A model generated the notes under the pieces. The model was not told where the DNA came from. It ran no database searches and saw only the letters and a program-made list of their open reading frames with translations. From an uncultured Erysipelotrichaceae bacterium (GTDB lineage: Bacteria; Bacillota_I; Bacilli_A; Erysipelotrichales; Erysipelotrichaceae): a DNA stretch of 6,189 bases. The stretch lies in contig CADBLN010000096.1 in assembly GCA_902795525.1 (NCBI GenBank), positions 1 to 6,189 of the forward strand. The letters are read 5' to 3'. Positions 1 through 4,920 of the stretch are shown piece after piece; positions within the stretch are counted from its first letter, which is position 1, and every line of letters starts with the position of its first letter. A program made the translations under genes and the position numbers.

Positions 1-273
1 AATGTCAACTACTTAGGTAGTGGTGATTTTGTCACAATTCCTCGTGTTGAATGGGGCGTTGGTATGGGACACAAACAAATTAATGGTGGCCTAATGCCTG
101 GTGGTAGATTAAGAATGGAAAAACTTGGTGCTTTAGTTGCTAGCGGTAAATTAGATGTTAGTAAACTTGCATCTCATGTCTTTGAAGGATGGGAACATGT
201 TCCTGAAGCACTTCAATTGATGAAAGACAAACCTGCTGATTTAATTAAACCAGTAGTAGTATTCGAACGATAG
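1..273 (+). CDS. adh: NADP-dependent secondary-alcohol (isopropanol) dehydrogenase, C-terminal 90 residues (5' truncated by window edge)
   Basis: The reading frame is open from base 1 and ends at TAG 271-273, so only the C-terminal part is present; the ATG at 64 is an internal methionine. The family is the zinc-containing medium-chain dehydrogenase/reductase group, which interconverts secondary alcohols and ketones with NADP(H) in the cytoplasm. The visible part starts at the end of the nucleotide-binding fold (NVNYLGSGD) and continues through GGLMPGGRLRME, then HVFEGWEHVPEAL and MKDKPADLIKPVVV. From memory this matches the C-terminus of the T. brockii enzyme almost motif for motif, including its end point, so the gene is complete at its 3' end. 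The catalytic zinc ligands and the Rossmann glycine motif lie upstream of the window and cannot be checked. Substrate range is inferred from that resemblance; a related butanediol- or threonine-type dehydrogenase is less likely. Confidence 0.87.
   Translation, partial: NVNYLGSGDFVTIPRVEWGVGMGHKQINGGLMPGGRLRMEKLGALVASGKLDVSKLASHVFEGWEHVPEALQLMKDKPADLIKPVVVFER
240..245 (+). promoter_or_regulatory. Candidate extended -10 promoter for the G3E GTPase gene, inside the adh 3' end
   Basis: TTGATG at 217-222 and TTTAAT at 240-245 are separated by 17 bases, and a TG at 237-238 gives an extended -10 pattern. Transcription would begin near 252, placing the hairpin at 280-311 in the 5' leader of the GTPase gene. 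The match lies in coding, AT-rich sequence where such patterns arise by chance, so support is weak. A second weak pair (TTGATT 277-282, AACAAT 300-305, spacing 17) overlaps the hairpin itself. Confidence 0.27.
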
Positions 274-279
274 TTATTG

Positions 280-311
280 ATTCCGATTGTTCTTGATTGA
301 ACAATCGGAAT
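280..311 (+). terminator. Perfect 13-bp hairpin after adh (terminator, or leader/operator element of the next gene)
   Basis: ATTCCGATTGTTC at 280-292 and its exact complement at 299-311 enclose a six-base loop, TTGATT. It begins six bases after the adh stop codon, the usual place for a terminator. However, only TTT (311-313) follows, much weaker than the U-runs at the two later terminators in this window. The next gene's Shine-Dalgarno starts just 9 bases past the stem. It may therefore be a partial terminator or attenuator, an mRNA-stabilising 3' end, or a protein-binding palindrome. Confidence 0.65.
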
Positions 312-319
312 TTCCTGAT

Positions 320-324
320 GGAGG
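320..324 (+). promoter_or_regulatory. Ribosome binding site of the G3E GTPase gene
   Basis: GGAGG lies only four bases before the ATG at 329, shorter than the 7-9 bases seen at the other genes here. The start is still secure because the nucleotide-binding strand and Walker A motif follow within 16 residues. A closer ATG at 325-327 is out of frame. Confidence 0.7.
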
Positions 325-328
325 ATGA

Positions 329-1267
329 ATGAAAATACTTGTTGTTTCAGGCTTTCTAGGTGCTGGCAAAACTACGTTTATCAAAGAATTAATTAGGCGC
401 ACCAAGAAAAGCATAGTTATTATGGAAAATGAATATGGTGAAACAAACCTCGATAGCAAAGAATTATCTAAAAGCGATAGCAAATTAGAAATACTTGAAT
501 TCATGGAGGGTTGTGTTTGCTGTACCATGAAAGACAGTTTTATTAATTCCCTTTTAGCTGTTCAAGCATCCTTAGAACCTGAATACCTTGTAGTGGAACC
601 AACAGGAGTTGCTAAACTCAGCAGTATTTTAGAAAACATTAATCGGGTAAGTAATGAATTAATGACCAGTTTGAACCCTGTTGTTGTTTTAACACCACGC
701 AGTTACTTTTCAAACATGCAACAATACCCAGAAATTTATACCGATCAAATAAAAAATGCAGCAATTGTAGTTTTTTCCAAAGCTGAAAATGAAGATTACT
801 CCTTATTGGAAAAGGTATCAAATGATATTTTGAAGATTAATCCTAATGTGGAAATTGTCAGTAACCATTACACTAAGAAAGATGATTGTTGGTGGAATGC
901 TCTTCTTGTAGATGAAAACGAGCACAGTATACATAGTCAAGATACTATCGACATTGATATCGAAGAGATTAGTTCTAGAAAAGCATATCTTAACAATATC
1001 AGTGAACTGATAATTAATCTTGAAGACATCATTCATGGTCGTTTTGGTTCTATTGTAAGGGCTAAAGGTGTTTTAAAAGTAGGTCATGAATATCTACGTT
1101 TTGATGTTGCTGATGGTCTTTATGCCATCATTGGAGAAAGTCCACAAGAAACTCAATGTGTTTTCATTGGCAAAGAGTTTGACGAAGACCATTTACTTGC
1201 TAGATTCAACACAAGTTGTCAAGCCGAAGAACACGATCATGACCATCATCACCATCACCATCATTAA
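329..1267 (+). CDS. G3E-family (COG0523/CobW-like) GTPase with C-terminal histidine tail, putative metal chaperone
   Basis: The product is 312 residues and cytoplasmic, with no signal peptide. Residues 8-16 (GFLGAGKTT) are a Walker A motif. ENEYGE at 33-38 matches the family's NEFGE switch, CVCC at 62-65 is the CxCC metal site, and EPTG at 90-93 is the family (E/D)xTG motif. A CobW C-terminal-type domain follows at about 215-295 (GSIVRAKGVLKV, CVFIGKEF). The protein ends in HDHDHHHHHHH (302-312), a likely metal-binding tail. Family members use GTP to insert or traffic zinc, cobalt or nickel; which metal applies here is unknown. The guanine-recognition motif, normally (N/T)KxD, reads SKAE at 150-153, an unusual form. 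The gene follows the hairpin at 280-311 closely and ends in its own terminator, so it is monocistronic or read through from adh. No zinc-uptake-regulator box is evident. HypB, UreG and MeaB are less likely because of the CxCC motif and the C-terminal domain. Family assignment is firm; the client protein is not known. Confidence 0.9.
   Translation: MKILVVSGFLGAGKTTFIKELIRRTKKSIVIMENEYGETNLDSKELSKSDSKLEILEFMEGCVCCTMKDSFINSLLAVQASLEPEYLVVEPTGVAKLSSILENINRVSNELMTSLNPVVVLTPRSYFSNMQQYPEIYTDQIKNAAIVVFSKAENEDYSLLEKVSNDILKINPNVEIVSNHYTKKDDCWWNALLVDENEHSIHSQDTIDIDIEEISSRKAYLNNISELIINLEDIIHGRFGSIVRAKGVLKVGHEYLRFDVADGLYAIIGESPQETQCVFIGKEFDEDHLLARFNTSCQAEEHDHDHHHHHHH
1232..1264 (+). repeat. CAT/CAC codon tract encoding the terminal His tail
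   Basis: The last 11 codons are nine histidine and two aspartate codons. The final seven are an unbroken CAT/CAC run, a triplet near-repeat ending directly at TAA. Such a tract could change length by slippage in frame. At the protein level it is a probable metal-sequestering or metal-sensing tail, as in histidine-rich HypB and COG0523 proteins. Confidence 0.8.
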
Positions 1268-1268
1268 C

Positions 1269-1293
1269 AGACAATCAAAAGATTGTCTTTTTT
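1269..1293 (+). terminator. Rho-independent terminator of the G3E GTPase gene
   Basis: AGACAATC (1269-1276), loop AAAA, and GATTGTCT (1281-1288) form a perfect 8-bp stem running into six T residues (1288-1293). It begins two bases after the stop codon and is a textbook intrinsic terminator, separating this gene from the next. Confidence 0.88.
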
Positions 1294-1299
1294 AATTAG

Positions 1300-1328
1300 T
1301 TGAAATTTTCTCATCTCTTTGCTTTAAT
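1300..1328 (+). promoter_or_regulatory. Sigma-A-type promoter of the beta-CASP gene
   Basis: TTGAAA (1300-1305), a 17-base spacer and TTTAAT (1323-1328) form a good vegetative promoter, helped by TG at 1320-1321 (extended -10). Transcription would start near 1335, giving a leader of roughly 20 bases that contains just the ribosome binding site. The placement directly behind the terminator at 1269-1293 supports it. It also argues against starting translation at the in-frame TTG at 1300, which is the -35 box. Confidence 0.68.
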
Positions 1329-1338
1329 TGAAGTAATT

Positions 1339-1344
1339 AAGGAG
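1339..1344 (+). promoter_or_regulatory. Ribosome binding site that sets the beta-CASP start
   Basis: AAGGAG sits nine bases upstream of the ATG at 1354. No comparable site precedes the longer in-frame TTG start at 1300, so this site decides the 407-residue form. Confidence 0.8.
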
Positions 1345-1353
1345 ATTTCAAAA

Positions 1354-2577
1354 ATGATCATAGTCAAGCCTTTGGGAGGCAGTGGAGAGGATTCACGGAA
1401 TTGTTTTTTAGTATGTAGTGAACAAGGCAATATTTTGTTAGATTGTGGAGTAAGAAGAGAAATAGCTAATCTTGAGAGGGTCTATCCCCTTTTAACTCAA
1501 GAAATTGTTGATAGTTTAGATGCTGTTTATCTTTCTCATGCCCATGAGGACCATACAGCTGCTCTTCCATACTTACATAATTTGGGATATCGTGGACCAA
1601 TCTACGCTTCAAAAGAAACAATTGAGTTGACTCCAAGTTATTTAAGAAAATGGCGTGATTATGTAAAGGAACATGATGGAACATTGCCTTTTGATGATAA
1701 CGACATAACAGATTTGGTTTTTAAAACAATTGACGAAAGAACTCCCCTTTTAATTCAAACAGGCCGTAGCGGTCACATTATTGGTGGCTTGTGGATGCTA
1801 TTTGAAATCGAAAACAAGCGTATTTTATACACTGGCGATATTACCTATGAAAGTTTGTTATTAAAGACTGACCCTTTACCTAAAGCGGATGTTTTGATAA
1901 TCGATAGCGCATACGCTGGTCGTCACTTAAACCAAAATGATCAATATCAGCATATCTATGAAATAGCGACTAAAACTATTTCTAATAATGGCTCTGTTCT
2001 TTTACCGGTACCCGCTAACGGTAGAGGTATAGATATTTATCAATACTTAAAACAATTCGATTTACCTATTGTAGTTGAGGATAGCATACTTAAGAATTTT
2101 GAAGTTTTAAAGCAGCATTCTTCATGGATTATTGATTCAGAATTATTGAATACAACATCAGATAATGTTTTTGTAGCAAACGATGGCAATCGAAACCAGG
2201 CTTTGCAAAAACCAAGTGTAATAATTGCTCCTGATGGCATGTTAACAAACTACAAGGCGTTATATTATTTTGACCAATTAAAAGCCGATTCCAATAGTTG
2301 TGTAGTTATAAGTGGTCATAGTGCTATTGGAACTTTAGGAAACTCAATTCAGAAAGAACAATACCGAATTGATAATTCAATCAAACTCAAGGTGGAACTA
2401 TGTACTATTAAAGTTCATTTAGATGACGATAATGTAATCGAACAAGTAAAAAATGTTGAACCAACTCATGTTTTATTATTTCACAGTGCTGCTGAAAACT
2501 GTTTAGAACTAAAAAACAATTTAACAAATGTGGGTTTTAACGTTGTGGCAGACCTCTATCACCAATTGGAAATTTGA
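1354..2577 (+). CDS. Metallo-beta-lactamase/beta-CASP-fold hydrolase, probable RNA-processing nuclease of the CPSF73/COG1236 type
   Basis: The product is 407 residues, numbered from ATG 1354. HAHEDH at 62-67 is the zinc motif HxHxDH; GHIIGG at 140-145 supplies the third-motif His and YTGD at 159-162 the bridging Asp. The beta-CASP part follows: motif A Asp184 in LIIDSAYA, the LPVPANGRG block at 217-225, APDGMLTN at 292-299, GHSAIGTLG at 321-329, motif B His355 (KVHLDDD) and motif C His377 (LLFHSA). All expected metal-binding and catalytic positions are therefore present, and an active two-zinc phosphodiesterase is likely. Known relatives cleave RNA in the cytoplasm. It is compact, with no room for an N-terminal KH domain. 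Motifs B and C diverge from the usual SAHxD and VHGE, so the substrate may differ. RNase J is less likely because it is longer and has a C-terminal extension. It has its own promoter and terminator. Confidence 0.86.
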   Translation: MIIVKPLGGSGEDSRNCFLVCSEQGNILLDCGVRREIANLERVYPLLTQEIVDSLDAVYLSHAHEDHTAALPYLHNLGYRGPIYASKETIELTPSYLRKWRDYVKEHDGTLPFDDNDITDLVFKTIDERTPLLIQTGRSGHIIGGLWMLFEIENKRILYTGDITYESLLLKTDPLPKADVLIIDSAYAGRHLNQNDQYQHIYEIATKTISNNGSVLLPVPANGRGIDIYQYLKQFDLPIVVEDSILKNFEVLKQHSSWIIDSELLNTTSDNVFVANDGNRNQALQKPSVIIAPDGMLTNYKALYYFDQLKADSNSCVVISGHSAIGTLGNSIQKEQYRIDNSIKLKVELCTIKVHLDDDNVIEQVKNVEPTHVLLFHSAAENCLELKNNLTNVGFNVVADLYHQLEI

Positions 2578-2595
2578 AATAAATTTCCATTTTTT
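2567..2595 (+). terminator. Rho-independent terminator overlapping the beta-CASP stop codon
   Basis: TGGAAATTT (2567-2575) pairs with AAATTTCCA (2581-2589) around a five-base loop, followed by six T residues (2590-2595). The left arm lies in the last codons of the gene and the TGA spans the arm and loop. The stem is AT-rich but perfect, and the T-run is strong. Confidence 0.8.
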
Positions 2596-2607
2596 ATATT
2601 AAAAGTA

Positions 2608-2636
2608 TTCAAATAGCACCTTAAATTTGATAGTAT
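2608..2636 (+). promoter_or_regulatory. Candidate distal promoter of the ABC importer operon
   Basis: TTCAAA (2608-2613), a 17-base spacer and TAGTAT (2631-2636), with TG at 2628-2629, resemble an extended -10 promoter. Both hexamers match consensus at four of six positions. Transcription would start near 2643 and give a leader of about 80 bases containing the hairpin at 2647-2695. Confidence 0.35.
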
Positions 2637-2646
2637 ATTTAGTAGG

Positions 2647-2695
2647 AAAAGCGAGTTTGATTAAATAATAAATGTTATACATATCTTGCTTTTTT
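2647..2695 (+). promoter_or_regulatory. Possible leader hairpin with U-run (attenuator-like) before the substrate-binding protein gene
   Basis: AAAAGCGAG (2647-2655) can pair with CTTGCTTTT (2685-2693) through nine pairs, one of them G-U. The right arm merges into six T residues (2690-2695). The 29-base loop is long and very AT-rich. It would form only in a transcript from the distal promoter. The pattern resembles a conditional terminator, but no riboswitch or leader peptide is recognisable and chance pairing is possible. Confidence 0.28.
2673..2681 (+). promoter_or_regulatory. Candidate proximal extended -10 promoter of the ABC importer operon
   Basis: TGTTATACA gives TGn followed by TATACA (2676-2681). 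There is no good -35 box 16-18 bases upstream, so it would rely on the extended -10 element. Transcription would start near 2688, leaving a leader of about 35 bases with only the ribosome binding site. It is an alternative, or an addition, to the distal promoter at 2608-2636. Confidence 0.35.
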
Positions 2696-2707
2696 GTGAA
2701 CATAACG

Positions 2708-2715
2708 AAGGAGGG
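2708..2715 (+). promoter_or_regulatory. Strong ribosome binding site that sets a TTG start
   Basis: AAGGAGGG lies seven bases before TTG 2723. The longer reading from ATG 2672 has no such site and would place the Shine-Dalgarno inside the gene and put 17 extra residues ahead of the signal peptide. This site therefore decides the start. Confidence 0.85.
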
Positions 2716-2722
2716 AAAAATT

Positions 2723-3748
2723 TTGAAAAAATTATTAACAGTTATGTTAGCTATCCTTCTATCACTAAGCTTTACAGCATGTGGTAAAAAGGAAGACGGC
2801 GGTAACGACGGTAAAGAGTATAGCGGTACAGTTACTCTATACACTTCAACTGGTGAAGATGTCGTTGTTGCATTAAAAGAAGCTTTTGAAGCAAAATATC
2901 CTGGTGTTACTATGGACTACTATCAAGCAACTTCAGGTAAAGTTACTTCAAGATTAGCAACTGAATTTGAAACAGGCACAATCGTTTGTGATGTAGTTTG
3001 GTTAGCAGACTTCTCAGGCATCATGAACTATAAGAAAGACGGCCGTTTACTTCAGTACAACTCACCATTCATTGAACCAATCGACGCAAAGTTTAAAGAT
3101 GGTGAAGGTTATTACACTGGTGCTCGTATCGTTGTTATGGGTTTAGGCTACAGCACAACTGCTTCAAGTGCATCAGAAATACCAACAAACTATGATGGTT
3201 TAATCTCAGATACATTTAAGAATCAAATCATCATGACTCACCCTGCTAACTCAGGTACTACAAAAGCATTAGTTTATGCATTAGTAAACAATGAGAAGTA
3301 CGGTTGGGATTTCTTCAAAAAACTAAAAGAATATGGCACAGAAGTTAACGAATCATCTAACGCAACTAACAATGCTGTTGCAACTGGTGGTTATAAAGTA
3401 TGTTTAGGTGTTGACTACAACGTTAAGAACCTAATGGATCAAGGTTCACCTATCGCTTGGCAAGATACTGAAGATATAGTTGCAGTACCATGTCCAATCG
3501 CTATCGTAAAAGATTCTCCAAATGAAGAATTAGCTAAATTATTAGAAGACTTCATTTTGGATCCTAATGGCGGACAGAAGATAATGGTTGATATGAACAT
3601 TACTGTTGCTTCTCCAGGCGTTCAATTGAAAGATGGAATGTTGTCAGCTGCTGAATTAGCAGAAAAAGCATTACCAATCGATTGGGAAGACTTATCTGCT
3701 AATGGTAAAGCTTTAATTGACCAATACAACGAAATCTTCCAAAAGTAG
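2723..3748 (+). CDS. ABC importer substrate-binding lipoprotein, Fe(3+)/AfuA-like family (COG1840)
   Basis: Starting at TTG 2723 the product is 341 residues. The N-terminus is a lipoprotein signal peptide: MKKLL, a hydrophobic stretch to residue 17, then FTAC with Cys20 as the lipidation site, followed by a charged Gly/Asp/Lys linker. The mature protein would sit on the outer face of the membrane and hand substrate to the permease encoded two genes downstream. The fold is the periplasmic-binding type II family of FbpA/AfuA: VTLYTSTGED (Tyr40) opens the first lobe, a CDVVWLADFSG block surrounds Trp93, and residues 222-240 (GGYKVCLGVDYNV region, Tyr232) form the second-lobe loop. FbpA binds ferric iron with adjacent tyrosines in this loop; here a single Tyr lies between Asp231 and Asn233. 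COG1840 also holds proteins for sugar phosphates, phosphonates and other anions, so the iron annotation is provisional. Family membership is firm; substrate is not. Confidence 0.88.
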   Translation: MKKLLTVMLAILLSLSFTACGKKEDGGNDGKEYSGTVTLYTSTGEDVVVALKEAFEAKYPGVTMDYYQATSGKVTSRLATEFETGTIVCDVVWLADFSGIMNYKKDGRLLQYNSPFIEPIDAKFKDGEGYYTGARIVVMGLGYSTTASSASEIPTNYDGLISDTFKNQIIMTHPANSGTTKALVYALVNNEKYGWDFFKKLKEYGTEVNESSNATNNAVATGGYKVCLGVDYNVKNLMDQGSPIAWQDTEDIVAVPCPIAIVKDSPNEELAKLLEDFILDPNGGQKIMVDMNITVASPGVQLKDGMLSAAELAEKALPIDWEDLSANGKALIDQYNEIFQK

Positions 3749-3777
3749 TTTACTTTAAGAAATAATAATTAAAAAAG

Positions 3778-3817
3778 CATATATGGTGGTGTACCCTGTG
3801 TATTTCCACCATATATG
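3778..3817 (+). promoter_or_regulatory. Intercistronic 12-bp hairpin between the binding-protein and ATPase genes
   Basis: CATATATGGTGG (3778-3789) and its exact complement (3806-3817) enclose a 16-base loop. The stem can extend by a G-U and an A-U pair to 3776/3819. No T-run follows, so it is not a full plus-strand terminator. An A-run (3771-3776) precedes it. A hairpin at this point is typical of importer operons in which the binding protein is made in excess: it can block 3' exonuclease decay or reduce read-through into the ATPase gene. Confidence 0.68.
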
Positions 3818-3837
3818 TTATAGAGAGGTATAATAAT

Positions 3838-4920
3838 ATGAATAAAGTAGAATTGGAGAACATTACGGTTCGTTATGGCGACCACACTGTTTTAAACAAC
3901 TACTCATTAAACATACCTGAAGGAAAAATTATCGGTATTGTTGGCCCTTCAGCGTGTGGTAAAACTACAGTAGTTCGCTCCATTTGTGGCTTTGTATCTC
4001 CCGAAACTGGTACTGTTAAACTAAATGGTGAGGTAGTTTACAGTAAGGAACAAAGAATAAATGTTCCACCAGAAAGAAGAAAAGTTGGTGTAGTTTTCCA
4101 AGACTACGCAGTATGGCCACATTTAAGTGTTTATGACAATGTTGCTTATCCATTAAAGAAGAGTAAGGTTAGTAAAGAAACTTTAGATAAGGAAGTTAAA
4201 GAAGCCTTAAGACAAGTTAATATGTCTCAATATGAGAACTATCTTCCTTCTCAATTATCAGGTGGCCAGCAACAACGTGTCGCAATTGCTCGTGCTTTAA
4301 CATCAAGTAAAGACTTGCTGATAATGGATGAGCCAATCACCAACCTTGACGCTAAATTAAGAGAACAATTGTTAGTAGAGATTCGCTTGCTACAAGAACG
4401 TTTAGGCGCAACTATTATCTACATTACTCATGACCAAGAAGCTGCACTTCAATTATGTGACGATATCATAATCATGCAAGATGACGGCTCTATTGGACAA
4501 ATTGGTACGGATGAAGAGATTATCAAAGACCCAGCAAACAAATTTATATTTAAGTTTATTGGTGTCTCAAACTTCATTCCTGTAAAAGAAGAAAGTGGAA
4601 ATTACTACCTAGATTTACCTACCCCTATCCTGTTTTCAAAGAAAAAGCCTGAAGGCTATCCTGAAAATGAGAAGGATGTAGAAATGGGCGTAAGACCTAT
4701 GGATATTGTGTTTGATGATTCAAGCCCAATTAAAGCTAAGATCACTTCAACCGTATTCTTGGGAAACATGTACAACTATTTCATTGATTTAGGTGGTCAA
4801 GAATTAAGAGTTCAAAGAATTACTAGTGGTGATGCTGAAGATGATAAATACACTGAAGGTAGAGAAGTAGGCATCAAATTCATTGGTGAAAAATATTATG
4901 CTAGAGAGGAGGAAAAGTAG
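3838..4920 (+). CDS. ABC importer ATP-binding protein (FbpC/PotA/MalK-like, COG3842)
   Basis: The product is 360 residues and energises the importer from the cytoplasmic face. It carries Walker A GPSACGKTT at 36-44 (Ala39 replaces the usual glycine), the Q-loop at Gln88 in VFQDYAVWPHLSV, the signature LSGGQQQRVA from 140, Walker B LLIMDEP at 160-166, the D-loop TNLD at 168-171 and the switch His198 (THD). After the nucleotide-binding domain (about 1-235) comes a regulatory beta-rich TOBE-type region, with VRPMDI and then KAKITSTVFLGNMYNYFIDL visible, as in iron, polyamine and sugar importers. An AGAGAGG ribosome binding site (3822-3828) lies nine bases before the ATG. The gene lies 89 bases after the binding-protein gene, with a hairpin between, and its stop codon abuts the permease start. 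All catalytic residues are intact. The ATPase subgroup fits COG1840-type systems but does not itself identify the substrate. Confidence 0.94.
   Translation: MNKVELENITVRYGDHTVLNNYSLNIPEGKIIGIVGPSACGKTTVVRSICGFVSPETGTVKLNGEVVYSKEQRINVPPERRKVGVVFQDYAVWPHLSVYDNVAYPLKKSKVSKETLDKEVKEALRQVNMSQYENYLPSQLSGGQQQRVAIARALTSSKDLLIMDEPITNLDAKLREQLLVEIRLLQERLGATIIYITHDQEAALQLCDDIIIMQDDGSIGQIGTDEEIIKDPANKFIFKFIGVSNFIPVKEESGNYYLDLPTPILFSKKKPEGYPENEKDVEMGVRPMDIVFDDSSPIKAKITSTVFLGNMYNYFIDLGGQELRVQRITSGDAEDDKYTEGREVGIKFIGEKYYAREEEK
4907..4912 (+). promoter_or_regulatory. Ribosome binding site of the permease gene, inside the ATPase gene
   Basis: AGGAGG lies in the last codons of the ATPase gene, eight bases before ATG 4921. 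The ATPase stop TAG (4918-4920) directly abuts that ATG, an arrangement that favours coupled translation of the two inner-membrane components. Confidence 0.88.

Noticed and set aside
64..273. A separate 69-residue gene starting at ATG 64
   Set aside because: The frame is open back to base 1 and the upstream codons match the same dehydrogenase family, so this is the tail of a truncated gene.
274..528. Minus-strand open frame antisense to the GTPase start
   Set aside because: It overlaps the hairpin and the Walker A region of a well-supported gene and shows no recognisable domain; the same applies to minus-strand frames at 639-821, 818-1036, 1466-1684, 2040-2240 and 2599-2844.
1244..1264. Engineered polyhistidine tag from a cloning vector
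   Set aside because: The run is preceded by a natural HDHD pattern, sits in continuous genomic context with a native terminator, and His-rich tails are common in this GTPase family.
1086..1295. Plus-strand open frame overlapping the GTPase C-terminus
   Set aside because: It is an out-of-frame shadow of the GTPase gene, and its end runs through the terminator at 1269-1293.
1300..1353. Longer N-terminus of the beta-CASP protein from TTG 1300
   Set aside because: No ribosome binding site precedes it, the TTG coincides with a good -35 box, and the family's conserved N-terminal strand begins at ATG 1354, which has AAGGAG nine bases upstream.
2672..2722. Longer N-terminus of the binding protein from ATG 2672
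   Set aside because: It would place residues ahead of a standard lipoprotein signal peptide and put the strong AAGGAGGG inside the gene.
2578..2722. Fur, DtxR/MntR or Zur operator upstream of the importer
   Set aside because: No adequate match to the known inverted repeats was found; the AT-rich stretches here give only fragmentary resemblance.
3771..3819. Full Rho-independent terminator between the binding-protein and ATPase genes
   Set aside because: The stem is strong but no T-run follows it on the plus strand, and the downstream ATPase belongs to the same importer without an evident promoter of its own.
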